Shown here piece by piece: positions 17,282-25,669 of a stretch of 64,000 nucleotides of DNA; position 1 is the stretch's first letter; every line of letters starts with the position of its first letter. Position numbers and translations under genes: made by a program. Origin of the DNA: Allorhodoferax sp032337135 (GTDB taxonomy: Bacteria > Pseudomonadota > Gammaproteobacteria > Burkholderiales > Burkholderiaceae_C). Location of the stretch: the NCBI RefSeq assembly GCF_032337135.1, contig NZ_JAVXZZ010000004.1, positions 186,001 to 250,000 of the forward strand, written 5' to 3'. Below the pieces are notes generated by a model. That model was not told where the DNA came from. It did not search any database and saw nothing but the letters and a program-made list of their open reading frames with translations.

Positions 17282-18193
17282 ATGGCTCTGACAGTCGCTG
17301 AATTCATCAATCGCCTTAAAGACATCTCCGTTTATACCGGTGTGCCTTACGGTCGCGTACACATGATCTTTGAGGAAGAGACTGCCTACGGCCTGAAGGT
17401 TGCCGAAAGCATGAGCGGGTACCTGGCCTTATCAGACTCCTTCAAGGCTTTCTATTTGGAAACGATAGAGAGGCTGAATACAGAATGTCGGCCAAAAGTA
17501 AAGACGCCCTTATCGGAGCAGTACCCCCTCTTCGTCGCCAGGCTCAACAACAATGTTCAATCTCTTGTGGGGGCTGAACGCTTGGCGCTACATGGGTATC
17601 CGCTTCAGGCATACACGATCCACCGCAACACATTCGACAATGCCGTCCTGACGGCTGCCTCATTGCAGAAGCTCACCGACTTTTATGCCATTGAGGGTAT
17701 CGACCCTAGCCAACCGTTGGATCCGAAGGCGCTCAAGCAGCAGCGGAAAAAAACCGAGTGGGCAGTACTGGATGTAATGCTCGGCAAAAGTAGTGGGTTG
17801 TCTACAGACACCATTGTGGAGATGCAGAAACTCGGAGACACGTACGATTTAGAGGTCCATGGTTCCCGTCTTTCCCTGGCTGGAGCCACTGGCTGGCTGA
17901 GCGGGACTGAACCCTTGTCAATCGTTCCAGTCTTCCGAGAAAGAGAATTCGCCCTCCACATGAACCGTTACGTGGAGGTGGCCTGGATGGTCCATCGACT
18001 GGTGCCAGCTATTCAACCGCCCGAGGCCCCCCTGGTAGGTGACTGGCCGGAAAAGTGGGCCATTCTTGACAACTCTTTCGAAGTCTTATTGACTTCACTT
18101 ACAGAGGAGTGCGGGAAGAAATTCGGCGTAGCTGTCGTCGAATTTGTGAAGAGCAAGCTGCCTTTTAATGCGGAAAGCGTTTTTCCTTTGTAG
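17282..18193 (+). CDS. Orphan protein of unknown function in a lower-GC islet
   Basis: 303 residues; I do not recognise the family. It is predicted soluble and largely helical, with no signal peptide. The segment around residues 95-130 (AERLALHGYPLQAYTIHRN) has the look of a HEPN- or DUF5677-like helical bundle, but this is a weak impression. Codon use is visibly less GC-biased than in its neighbours (AAT, TTA, GTA and AGA codons are common), and about 190 bp of lower-GC noncoding DNA lies on each side. That suggests a recently acquired single-gene insertion between the CoA-ligase and the stator-like cluster. A defence or toxin role is possible but unsupported. Confidence 0.7.
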   Translation: MALTVAEFINRLKDISVYTGVPYGRVHMIFEEETAYGLKVAESMSGYLALSDSFKAFYLETIERLNTECRPKVKTPLSEQYPLFVARLNNNVQSLVGAERLALHGYPLQAYTIHRNTFDNAVLTAASLQKLTDFYAIEGIDPSQPLDPKALKQQRKKTEWAVLDVMLGKSSGLSTDTIVEMQKLGDTYDLEVHGSRLSLAGATGWLSGTEPLSIVPVFREREFALHMNRYVEVAWMVHRLVPAIQPPEAPLVGDWPEKWAILDNSFEVLLTSLTEECGKKFGVAVVEFVKSKLPFNAESVFPL

Positions 18194-18378
18194 CGGAATC
18201 CTCGCCGACCCTAGGGCTGCGGTTCTCCCTGTTGGACAGTCGTTTTGCTATCGCAAGTCTGGCCTTATATTGAGCGGCCGATATTTCTATCACGCTACTT
18301 CCGCTAAGTGTCGGTTTTGTGAATCAAACCAATCGCTGAATCGAATGCCCTGCCAGATGCAAAGCGCCCAGGCCGACT

Positions 18379-18966
18379 TCAACCCTTCCGCTTAACCACC
18401 CGCCCCGCACTCCCCTTCCCCTTCGCCGCCGGTTTCGGCAAGCGCGCCACGGCGTCTTCCACCCACAGCAGCGCTTCCATCTGCGCCAGGAACAGGCGCA
18501 GGTAGTCGGGGGAAAGGCGGCGCATTTGGGTGAGGGCGCGCAGCATGAGGCGGTGCGAGTTGAGCGGCCCGGCGTTCTTGGGGGCCTTGGCCAGGGCCTC
18601 GATCATTTGCTGCTCAGTAGCCACCTTGGCCCAGGTTTGGCCAAAGCGGCGCACGCTGGCCAGTTCGGGCAAGGGCGCGCTGGTCTGTGGCCCTTCGGCG
18701 CCAGCTGCGGCTGCCGTGCCCGCACGCTGGGCCAGTTCGGCATTCAGCAGTGCCAGGGCGCTGGGGCCTGATGGGCGCTGCGGAGTACCTTGGGTTAACG
18801 GGGTGGCCGGGCGCTGCGACAGTGCGTCCAGCCGCTGGCGCAGGCGCTGCTGCACAGCCTCGCGCTGGCCCGCCATGCGCTGGGCCAGCACCTGGCGGAA
18901 GTGGGCGTGCAGGTCGTCGGCCACTGCTTCAGCCTTTTCTTCAGCCACTCTTTCAACCATTGCCAT
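18379..18966 (-). CDS. DUF2894-family protein of the stator-like cluster
   Basis: 195 residues, cytoplasmic. The N-terminal half is helical and charged (EEKAEAVADDLHAHFRQVLA), the middle is Ala/Pro-rich, and the C-terminal part carries the family block PLNSHRLMLRALTQMRRLSP ending in a basic tail. Members occur next to DUF802 and OmpA genes in betaproteobacteria; the function is unknown. The chosen ATG (18966) has AAGG 5 bases upstream and overlaps the end of the OmpA/MotB-like gene; ATG 18960 is an alternative. It is the last gene of the cluster. Confidence 0.8.
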   Translation of the reverse strand: MAMVERVAEEKAEAVADDLHAHFRQVLAQRMAGQREAVQQRLRQRLDALSQRPATPLTQGTPQRPSGPSALALLNAELAQRAGTAAAAGAEGPQTSAPLPELASVRRFGQTWAKVATEQQMIEALAKAPKNAGPLNSHRLMLRALTQMRRLSPDYLRLFLAQMEALLWVEDAVARLPKPAAKGKGSAGRVVKRKG

Positions 18967-19609
18967 CGGCCTTGGCGGCGCGGGGCGCACGCGGCACCGG
19001 GGCCATTTCCACGCGGCGGTTCTGGGCGCGGCCTTGTTCATCCGCATTCGACGCCACGGGCTGCTGCGCGCCAAAGGCGGCGGCAAACACCTGTGCGGCG
19101 GGCATGCCCTCGGCAATGAGGGCGCGGGTGACGGTGAGCGCGCGCTGGGCCGAGAGTTCCAGGTTGTCGTCAAACGGGGCTTTCTTGCCGCGCATCTGGG
19201 TGTTGTCGGTAAAACCGCTCACCATGAGCATTTCGTCGCGCTCACCCAGGTACACCTTCAGGGGCTGCACCAGACTCTTGAGCAGCTGGCGGCCTTCGGG
19301 GTGCAGTTCGTCGGACCCGGCGGCAAACAGCACGCTGCCGCTGATGCCGATGCGCCCGTTGCGCACCGTCACACGGCCACTGGCCAGCGGAATGGCCAGG
19401 GCTTTTTCCAGCGCCTCGCGGCGGCGCTCTTCCTGCTGGCGCTTTTCCACTTCCTGCTTGAGGCTGGTGACCAGGTCCATCTGCACCAGCACCATGCCCA
19501 CCAGCACGAGCACAAAGGCGCCGAGCAGGCCAGCCATCAGGTCGCCAAACACGGCCCACACCGGAGCGGTCTGCTCCATGGTGTCGTCGGCCTCTTCCCA
19601 CGGGCTCAT
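18953..19609 (-). CDS. MotB/ZorB-like protein with OmpA peptidoglycan-binding domain
   Basis: 218 residues. A short cytoplasmic N-terminus precedes a single membrane helix bearing Asp23 at its start (VFGDLMAGLLGAFVLVLVG), the position of the proton-carrying Asp in MotB, ExbD and ZorB. A coiled linker (EVEKRQQEERRREALEKA) and a C-terminal OmpA-like domain (GFTDNTQMRGK, then LSAQRALTVTRALI and NRRVEM) follow and should bind peptidoglycan. An in-frame TTG at 19630 is possible, but ATG 19609 has GGAG 9 bases upstream. It directly follows the MotA/ZorA-like gene, as motB follows motA. Confidence 0.85.
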   Translation of the reverse strand: MSPWEEADDTMEQTAPVWAVFGDLMAGLLGAFVLVLVGMVLVQMDLVTSLKQEVEKRQQEERRREALEKALAIPLASGRVTVRNGRIGISGSVLFAAGSDELHPEGRQLLKSLVQPLKVYLGERDEMLMVSGFTDNTQMRGKKAPFDDNLELSAQRALTVTRALIAEGMPAAQVFAAAFGAQQPVASNADEQGRAQNRRVEMAPVPRAPRAAKADGNG

Positions 19610-19634
19610 GTAGTCACTCCAGCTCGCCAAGCGC

Positions 19635-21797
19635 TCATGCCGCTACTCCGGAAGCTTGCGCATGCAGGCGGCGCAGGTCTTCCACCAGGCTTTGCTGGGC
19701 GCTCAGGCTCAGGTCGATGACTTCGCGCGCCTGGGCCACGTAGTAGGCCAGCTGCTCATCGCTGCGCTGCATGGCCTGCTGGATGCTGCCTTCCACGGTC
19801 TGCAGGCTGGCAATGAGCTGTTCGTTGCTGGCACCGAACTGCGCCACGCCGTGGCCAAAGGTTTCACCCAGGCTGGAGAGTTCGATGGCACTAGCGGCCA
19901 CATGGGCGGCCACGTCGTCCACCTTGCCGCTTTGCGCGTCCAGCGCCTGGGCAAAGCGGCTCGATGCCTGCTCCAGCACGCCGGTGGCGGACTGCACCAG
20001 CGCGTCGATGGCCTGGCGCTGCTGGCCAGACGCCTGCTCCACCGTGGCCAGCAGCGTGGCCACCTGTTCCAGCATGGCGGTGCGCTCGGCCAGAGCGGCG
20101 TTGTCGCGTTCGCCCAGGCGGGTCATTTCCTGGCGCAGCTGGGCAATCACCTCGGCAGCGGCGCGCGGCACGTCGGAGGCGGTTTGCAGCAGGCGCGTCA
20201 GAGGCTGCTCCAACGCTGCACCCAGGCTGGCCAGGTGCTGGGCCACAGCGGCCTGCAGGGCGTCAAGCCGCTCCACGGCGGCCTGGCCGCGCTGCTGTTC
20301 GTCGCCACGCAGTTCGGCCAGCGACTGCTGCCACACCTGCGCCAGTGCCTGGGTCTGGGCCTGGTGCGACTCCATCCATTTAGCCTCAGATTCGCTTCTA
20401 GCCCGCACAAGATCTGCGGACTGCGCTACCAAAGCAGTAGCACCTTCCACGGTGGCCTGCACCTGGGTGGCCACCTGCTGGGCCACCTGCTCGGCGGCGG
20501 CTTGCAGCTGGGCGGCTACGCGCTGCTGCTCTTGCGCGGCTTGCGCACCCAATTGCTGCCACTCGGCAGCCAGGCTGCGCGCCATGGCTTGCAGGCTGTC
20601 GTTCCACGCCGCCAGGCGGGCCTGGTCGCCTTGCGCCTGGGTGGCCTGGCTTTGTGTGGCGTGGGCTTGCCAGCCAGCCAGCACCTCGGCGCTGCGCGCT
20701 TCAAAGTTGGTGGCAAAGCGCTGCAGGGCGGCGTCCAGCGCCTGCACCAGCTGCTGTTGGGTGCCTTGCTGGGTGTGCAGGGCCTGCGTCCAGGTGTCGG
20801 CCACCTGCTGGGCGGTACCGCGCCATTGCTCGGACAAGGCCTGTTGCTGTTCTTGCGCTGCGGCCTGCTGGCGCTGGTGCCCGGCGGCGGACTCGCGGGC
20901 CAGCTCGGCCATGGCCTGCTCCACCACCGGGCGGATGGTGTCGCCCGCTATCTGGGCACTGGCGGCCAGGCTGTCGCGCAGCGAGGTGCCCACGCTGGCG
21001 GCGAGCTGCTGGTAGGTGGCGCTGGCTTCAGTGTGGAAGGCCTGCTGTTGCGTCTGCAGCTGGCTGCCCAGGGCTTCGTGGCGGCGCTCCACCGCGTCGA
21101 TGAGGCCTTGCAGGCGGTCCACCACCTGCGGCATGGCCAGGGCCTGCACCTGCAGGGCCTGGAACAGGTCTTCGCGCTGCTGCGCCTGCGAAAAGCCGCG
21201 CAACGTGGTGGCAATGCAGTGGTCCAGCGCACGCACGGCCTCCAGCCGCTCACGGCGGCACAGCGAGGACAGCAAACCCAGCATGGCCGATGTGGCCACG
21301 CCTGCTACGGATGTACCGAAGGACAGGCCCAGCCCCTTGATGGGCGCGGCCAGCGCGGCGCGGATGGCGTCCAGGTCGGCCGAGCCTTCCAGCGCAAACA
21401 CCGCGCCCTTGAAGGTGACCACCATGCCCAGGAAGGTGCCCAGCATGCCCAGCATGACCAGCAGGCCCACCAAATACGGCGTCATGCCCGGGGACGGCAG
21501 GGCAACGCGCTCGCCCTCCACACGCTGGCGCACGGGTGCGCGCAGCGTGGGGTGCAGCAGCTGCAACCAGGCGGGCAGGTCGGCTACGGGCGCGCCAGCC
21601 TGCTGGGTGGCGGTACGCAGGCTGTCTGTAGCTTGCGCAAACTGCCACAGTTCGCGTGCACCCCAGCAGTACACGGCGGCGATCACCGCCGTCATCAGCA
21701 GCGCCAGGGCACTGGTGCCCACAAAGCCCCAGGCCACCCAGGCCACGGCCGCCAGCCCCAGGCCAAACACGGCCGCCATTCGTTGTGTGTTGTTCAT
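19635..21797 (-). CDS. DUF802 MotA/ZorA-like membrane protein with long coiled-coil tail
   Basis: 720 residues. Membrane segments are at about 8-27, 28-47, 106-128 and 155-178. The last two carry the stator-like pattern GMLGTFLGMVVTF and GLGLSFGTSVAGVATSAMLG, as in MotA/ExbB/ZorA channel helices. Residues 190-720 form an almost unbroken Ala/Gln-rich helical tail (AAQEQQQALSEQWRGTAQQV and similar), far longer than in MotA or ExbB and reminiscent of the ZorA tail. With the Asp-bearing OmpA protein encoded 3' to it, it should form an ion-driven stator at the inner membrane. The family is known only as DUF802; no function is established. Confidence 0.85.
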   Translation of the reverse strand: MNNTQRMAAVFGLGLAAVAWVAWGFVGTSALALLMTAVIAAVYCWGARELWQFAQATDSLRTATQQAGAPVADLPAWLQLLHPTLRAPVRQRVEGERVALPSPGMTPYLVGLLVMLGMLGTFLGMVVTFKGAVFALEGSADLDAIRAALAAPIKGLGLSFGTSVAGVATSAMLGLLSSLCRRERLEAVRALDHCIATTLRGFSQAQQREDLFQALQVQALAMPQVVDRLQGLIDAVERRHEALGSQLQTQQQAFHTEASATYQQLAASVGTSLRDSLAASAQIAGDTIRPVVEQAMAELARESAAGHQRQQAAAQEQQQALSEQWRGTAQQVADTWTQALHTQQGTQQQLVQALDAALQRFATNFEARSAEVLAGWQAHATQSQATQAQGDQARLAAWNDSLQAMARSLAAEWQQLGAQAAQEQQRVAAQLQAAAEQVAQQVATQVQATVEGATALVAQSADLVRARSESEAKWMESHQAQTQALAQVWQQSLAELRGDEQQRGQAAVERLDALQAAVAQHLASLGAALEQPLTRLLQTASDVPRAAAEVIAQLRQEMTRLGERDNAALAERTAMLEQVATLLATVEQASGQQRQAIDALVQSATGVLEQASSRFAQALDAQSGKVDDVAAHVAASAIELSSLGETFGHGVAQFGASNEQLIASLQTVEGSIQQAMQRSDEQLAYYVAQAREVIDLSLSAQQSLVEDLRRLHAQASGVAA

Positions 21798-21810
21798 CTC
21801 TGCTTCTCTC

Positions 21811-22512
21811 TCACGTTCCCTTGCGGGCGGCTTCCACCAACCCCTGCAGCGGCATCAGCCGCAATTCCAATTCGGCCGCCAACAGCGCCTGCACGTCCTG
21901 CTCGAAGGCGCGCACACCCACGGCGGGCAAGCCGCCCGCGGCCTGCATGTGCCAGTGCCAGCGCGGCTCCAGAAACGCCGGTATGGCGGCCCACACCGCC
22001 TGCTCACGCGCGGCCAGCATGGTTTCCATCACCGCGTCCAGCCCCGCCAACTGGCGCAGCGCACCGCTGCTGCGGGCCAACAGCTGGCGCAGCCCCTCGC
22101 GCAGCCGCGCGGTCTGGGTTGCCAGCTGCTTTTGCGTCAACAGGTAGCGCTTGTGCTGCGCGGCAAACACCGGCGCCTCGGCCACTGCCACGGCGGGCAG
22201 CGGGGCCAGGCGGGCGGCGCGGCCGCGCGGGGCGGGCTCGGGGGCACCATGCTGGGCTACCAGTGCGCGCAGTTCCTGCACGCCCTGCTCCCAGCGCACG
22301 TCCAGCAGGTCGGCATCGCGCTGGGGCAGCGCGGCGCGTTCGGCCGGGGCGGTTTCCAGCGTGCGCAGGGCGGCGTCCAGGCGCACGGCGTCCATGGCGC
22401 CGAGCCATTGGCTCAGGCGCTGCGCCACGTCCTGGATGTCGCCCGGAGGCAAGTCGCGCTGCCAGCGCTGCAGCAATGCCTGCAGGGCGCAGCGGTTGAT
22501 CCGATACTGCAA
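21811..22512 (-). CDS. DUF3348-family protein, first gene of the stator-like cluster
   Basis: 233 residues, soluble and helical, with no signal peptide. It begins at a TTG (22512): an in-frame TAA lies 5 codons upstream and AAGGGA precedes the TTG by 5 bases, so this is the only plausible start near the N-terminal helix. The sequence has family-like blocks such as QALLQRWQRDLPPGDIQDVA and an Ala/Arg-rich middle. DUF3348 genes accompany DUF802, OmpA and DUF2894 genes in betaproteobacteria. The gap to the DUF802 gene is 13 bp. Its role (regulator, rotor or effector of the stator) is unknown. Confidence 0.8.
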   Translation of the reverse strand: MQYRINRCALQALLQRWQRDLPPGDIQDVAQRLSQWLGAMDAVRLDAALRTLETAPAERAALPQRDADLLDVRWEQGVQELRALVAQHGAPEPAPRGRAARLAPLPAVAVAEAPVFAAQHKRYLLTQKQLATQTARLREGLRQLLARSSGALRQLAGLDAVMETMLAAREQAVWAAIPAFLEPRWHWHMQAAGGLPAVGVRAFEQDVQALLAAELELRLMPLQGLVEAARKGT

Positions 22513-22704
22513 AACCGTCCCTTGTTACTCGCGGCCGCTGGCTTCCCGGCTTTCCAGGCTTCGCGGCAAAACCGAGCATTTTCCCTCATCCGCCACCCCC
22601 GCTTTAGGGAGCCGCCCCCGCGCCGCACGGCCACCAGCGCCCGCCGCCTGCAATAATGGGCCGGCACACTACTTTCCCGGCGGCGCGCCCGCTGGCTACC
22701 GACC

Positions 22705-23301
22705 ATGGCTTTGGCACGGAATTTCCTGACACCGACGGTTCTGGCAACAGTTTTGTGGGCCCTGGCAGGCTGCAGCAACCTGCTGCCTCACTCGCAGAGC
22801 CAGGTATCCGAATTCACCAGCTTTGCGCAGGCCCGCGACGCCATCGAGGCGCTGCAGCCGGGCACCAGCACCGTGGAGTCACTGCGCAAGCTCGGCATCG
22901 ACCCGGCCAAGTCGGCCAACACCACCCTGCTCACCCACGCCGACGTGGTGCGCCGCTTCGTGCCCGCCAGCGTGATCGACAAGCGCGACCTGGACCCGGG
23001 CATCGTGCAGTGCCTGCAGGCCCGAGACACCTGCCGTGGTGTGGATGTGGTGGCATCCCACCTCGACACCGAGCGCCAGGGCAACTTCCTGGCCGACTTC
23101 TTCAACTTCAAGCGCCATACCGAGGTAACCGGCTGGCGCTTCAACGCGGTGGTGCTGCTGGTGGACAACGTGGTGGTCTACCGCACCTGGGGCGGCCAGC
23201 CCACCATCCACGAGACCGATGTGCGCCGCAACCCCTTGGGGCCACTGCAGGACATCGGCCCCTCCACCATCTCGGTGCCACCGCCGGTGGTGGTGAAGTA
23301 G
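22705..23301 (+). CDS. Lipoprotein, function unknown
   Basis: 198 residues. The N-terminus is a lipoprotein signal with lipobox LAGC near residue 22, so the mature protein should be lipid-anchored at Cys. The segment FAQARDAIEALQPGTSTVES resembles the start of SmpA/OmlA-like small lipoproteins, where an LxxGxT/S motif sits in the first helix; the rest (LDPGIVQCLQARDTC, possible disulfide) is not recognised. It is divergent from the DUF3348 gene with about 190 bp between them. Confidence 0.75.
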   Translation: MALARNFLTPTVLATVLWALAGCSNLLPHSQSQVSEFTSFAQARDAIEALQPGTSTVESLRKLGIDPAKSANTTLLTHADVVRRFVPASVIDKRDLDPGIVQCLQARDTCRGVDVVASHLDTERQGNFLADFFNFKRHTEVTGWRFNAVVLLVDNVVVYRTWGGQPTIHETDVRRNPLGPLQDIGPSTISVPPPVVVK

Positions 23302-23460
23302 ACCAGCCCCAGCCCCCATCACCGGTCCGAAACCCTCGGGGCGATTGAATACACTCGCCAGCGATCTTTCGGGCCCGGCGGACTGGCGGTTTGGGCCGCA
23401 GCTGCACCTGCCACGCCCAAGTCGGCCCGGCATGCGGGGTGATTCACAGGAGAACATCAA

Positions 23461-24246
23461 ATGAAACGTTGGATTGGATCTGCGCGTGCGTTCGCTCTCG
23501 CCGCAACTTGCGTCATGGCATCGGGCACCCCGGTCTGGGCGGCGCCGCCCGTGTGCCCGAACACGCTGCGCATTGCGCTGATTGACTTTGCATTTCCGCC
23601 CTACATGTTCGGCAAGGGCGACGCCATTGCCGACCCGCCGGGCAAGCATGTCGAGTGGATCCTGTCGGCCCTGGAGGCCAGCAACTGCAAGCCTGCCTTG
23701 CGCATGGTGCGCATGCCGGTGGCTCGGATGCGCGTGGAGCTGGCCGACGGCACCCTGGACATGCTCGTTGCCGGTTCGGACAACCCGGAAATCCGCGACA
23801 TTTCAGCCATGCCGCTCAAGGGCGGCAGCCCCGACCCTGCAATGCGTGTGCAAGCCGTCGAATACGGCCTGTACGTGATGAAAGGGCAAAACCAGATTAC
23901 CTGGGATGGGCGCAATCTCGTCGGCCCGCCAGGCTTTCGCGTCGGGGTAACGCCCCTGGTGGCGGCCAGCAGCTATGCCCACGAGCGTGGCTGGCGCACC
24001 GAGCAGGGGCAGTCGCCCACCGGCGTATTCAAGATGCTGCAGGGCGGGCGCATGCATGTCGCCTTCACCTCCGACACGGCCTACCTGTCCTTGCCGGAAG
24101 CCGAGCGCGCCGAAATTCAGAAACTGGAGCCCACGGTGCTGGTCACCAACTACTACCCGGTAGCCAGCAAGGCCTACTACGAGGCTTATCCGGAGTTCGT
24201 GACGAAGTTCTGGCGCGACCTGGTCAAGGCGGCGCGCAAAAACTGA
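23461..24246 (+). CDS. Periplasmic solute-binding protein, family 3-like
   Basis: 261 residues with a signal peptide (to about residue 28, VWAAP). The mature start LRIALIDFAFPPYMFG and the segment VARMRVELADGTLDMLVAGS match amino-acid-type SBP family 3 proteins. The later GGRMHVAFTSDTAYLSL is also typical. No permease or ATPase gene is adjacent, so it may be a stand-alone sensor-type binding protein or serve an importer elsewhere. A good Shine-Dalgarno (CAGGAG) precedes the ATG. Its end faces the RRM gene, with a shared hairpin terminator between them. Confidence 0.8.
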   Translation: MKRWIGSARAFALAATCVMASGTPVWAAPPVCPNTLRIALIDFAFPPYMFGKGDAIADPPGKHVEWILSALEASNCKPALRMVRMPVARMRVELADGTLDMLVAGSDNPEIRDISAMPLKGGSPDPAMRVQAVEYGLYVMKGQNQITWDGRNLVGPPGFRVGVTPLVAASSYAHERGWRTEQGQSPTGVFKMLQGGRMHVAFTSDTAYLSLPEAERAEIQKLEPTVLVTNYYPVASKAYYEAYPEFVTKFWRDLVKAARKN

Positions 24247-24391
24247 GTGCCTCCGGCCTAGCGTCGTTTCGCAGGAACTCCCGAACGCGCTCTCATGCGA
24301 AACCAACAGCGTGCCTTCGGTCTACTGGGAAAGTCCTGGATCGATTTCCCACCCAGCTGTTGCAGTTCCCGGCCTTTTCTTCACACCAAAA

Positions 24392-24419
24392 AAATGGGCC
24401 AGCTTGCGCTGGCCCATTT
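24392..24419 (-). terminator. Rho-independent terminator for the RRM gene
   Basis: AAATGGGCCAGC (24392-24403) and GCTGGCCCATTT (24408-24419) form a 12-bp stem with a TTGC loop. On the minus strand it is followed by a run of seven T, giving a strong terminator for the RRM gene. It may also stop the convergent binding-protein transcript. Confidence 0.85.
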
Positions 24420-24436
24420 CTGAATTTGGTTGACGA

Positions 24437-24748
24437 TCAATAGCTGCGGCGAGCGTTGTCGTAGCCACCACTGTAGCCCCCGCTGCGTTGGGGACGGGCT
24501 TCCATTGGACGCGCGATATTCACAGTCAGATCACGACCACCCATGGTTGTGCCGTGCAGACCTTCGATGGCCGCTTGGGATTCCTGACTGTTGGACATTT
24601 CGACAAAGCCGAAACCCTTGGAGCGCCCTGTATCGCGCTCCATCATGACTTTGGCCGATTGGACGTTGCCGAACGAAGAGAACTGCTCGTGCAGATCGTT
24701 GTCGCGAACGGAATAGGACAGATTGCCGACATAAAGTCTATTGCTCAT
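24437..24748 (-). CDS. RRM-domain RNA-binding protein (cold-inducible type)
   Basis: 103 residues, one RNA recognition motif. RNP2 is LYVGNL (residues 5-10) and RNP1 is KGFGFVEM, with an aromatic residue at each expected RNA-contact position. The short C-terminal tail is Gly/Arg/Tyr-rich (RSGGYSGGYDNARRSY), like small bacterial and cyanobacterial Rbp proteins that are cold-induced. No cognate RNA is known. A long leader (no gene for about 180 bp upstream) is compatible with post-transcriptional control, but no specific element was recognised. Confidence 0.92.
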   Translation of the reverse strand: MSNRLYVGNLSYSVRDNDLHEQFSSFGNVQSAKVMMERDTGRSKGFGFVEMSNSQESQAAIEGLHGTTMGGRDLTVNIARPMEARPQRSGGYSGGYDNARRSY

Positions 24749-24927
24749 TTGGAGTCTTTCATGGATGCGCCAAGAACGATGGCGCGTGTTGCTAAAGGAT
24801 TGAAGGTGGACCTCTGCGCCTCAAAAAGCGCGGGAGGCATGCAGAAAGAAGTTCAGGCGGGTTGGTTGCAAGGGTGCGCGGGTGGGATCCGAAGCCAGGG
24901 GCTCGGCCCGCTCTGTGCAGGCTGCGC

Positions 24928-25164
24928 TCAGTTCAGGGAGGCAGGGTTGAGAAGCCAATAGCGGCCTTGAGCAGCGGCATACATGAGCGCGCTGTCCTTC
25001 GATTTGAATTCCGGCTTGAACGTGTAGATGCGGTCATGGGTTTGCGTGCCCTGACCCCGGCGAATCGAGAGAAGCGCGGTGTGCTGATCCGCACCATGTG
25101 CGCGGCTGATCGGAGTGATCTGAAATTCGCCAAGGGCGAACGGTTGTGTGGAAGCAAATGACAT
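24928..25164 (-). CDS. Small conserved-looking protein, function unknown
   Basis: 78 residues. The C-terminal half (IYTFKPEFKSKDSALMYAAA, then QGRYWLLN) looks like a genuine folded domain with aromatic and charged residues in a non-random pattern. Similar small proteins occur in Burkholderiales, though I cannot name a family. Support is moderate: no strong Shine-Dalgarno is seen, and the lower-GC region has overlapping open frames on both strands that I reject. Confidence 0.5.
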   Translation of the reverse strand: MSFASTQPFALGEFQITPISRAHGADQHTALLSIRRGQGTQTHDRIYTFKPEFKSKDSALMYAAAQGRYWLLNPASLN

Positions 25165-25529
25165 ATGAAATCTTGGTAGTCGAGCCCAACGGCCCGGAGT
25201 GATGTCGATCGCAAAGTGCGATGAACATCGGCCTTGGCGACACAGTGGTCGCGCAAATCAAGCTCGCCTAGAGGGAAAGTCAATCCACCGTTGGGCACGC
25301 AGAGGGGGTGCAAGGTGGAGGAGTGCGGTTTTGGGGTACCGCTGCCCAGATCGAAATTCGCTGCAGTTTGGGAAAGCAAAATTACTGCAGGTGATTAAAT
25401 ATAGCACACAACATTACTTTTGGCAATAAAACAAACAGCGTCGCGGAAAATGCGCGAAATGGCATTGCGGCGTTCGTGATTTGAAACACCTGACAGCCGG
25501 GATCGTCAATTCCTGCGGCCCACGGCCCC
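25165..25529. other. Noncoding stretch upstream of groESL
   Basis: About 365 bp of mixed, lower-GC sequence with several short open frames on both strands. None shows a recognisable domain, ribosome binding site or codon bias. I see no RNA gene here. The promoter of the small gene at 24928-25164 should lie at its left end. Confidence 0.4.
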
Positions 25530-25583
25530 TTGAATCCGGGCCAAAAGGCCTTATCATTAGCACTCGCTGGAGTTGAGTGCCAA
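25530..25583 (+). promoter_or_regulatory. groESL heat-shock promoter with CIRCE operator
   Basis: The CIRCE inverted repeat is TTAGCACTC-N9-GAGTGCCAA at 25557-25583. It matches the HrcA operator consensus (TTAGCACTC-N9-GAGTGCTAA) except for one base in the right arm. Just upstream, CTTGAAT (25530) and CCTTATCAT (25549-25557) resemble a sigma-32 promoter and could also serve a housekeeping factor. Dual HrcA and sigma-32 control is known for groE in betaproteobacteria; here it is inferred from the sites. The gene for HrcA is not in the window. Confidence 0.85.
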
Positions 25584-25610
25584 CAAGGCACTTCAATCCA
25601 AGTTAGTAAT

Positions 25611-25629
25611 GACCAACCATCGGTTGGTC
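25611..25629 (+). promoter_or_regulatory. Inverted repeat in the groES leader
   Basis: GACCAACC-atc-GGTTGGTC is a perfect 8-bp inverted repeat with a 3-base centre, about 40 bp before the groES ATG and downstream of CIRCE. In RNA it forms a tight stem in the 5' leader. In DNA it has the form of a TetR-type operator. Which applies is unknown. Confidence 0.45.
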
Positions 25630-25669
25630 TTGTTGTTCAGCTCTGTTGAAAATCCTAGGAGAGAAATCC

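Noticed and set aside
19610..19630. TTG start for the MotB/ZorB-like protein
   Set aside because: The ATG at 19609 has GGAG at a suitable distance and fits the family's short N-terminus.
19656..22499. Very long plus-strand frame (about 947 codons) opposite the DUF802/DUF3348 genes
   Set aside because: Antisense artefact of GC-rich codon bias; repetitive Gly/Leu/His content and no ribosome site. The minus-strand genes have coherent domains.
18379..22512. Calling the stator-like cluster a Zorya defence system
   Set aside because: ZorC, ZorD helicase and ZorE nuclease equivalents are not seen; only the ZorAB-like pair is shared.
25199..25596. Several short open frames on both strands before groES
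   Set aside because: No Shine-Dalgarno, no recognisable domain; some overlap the CIRCE promoter.
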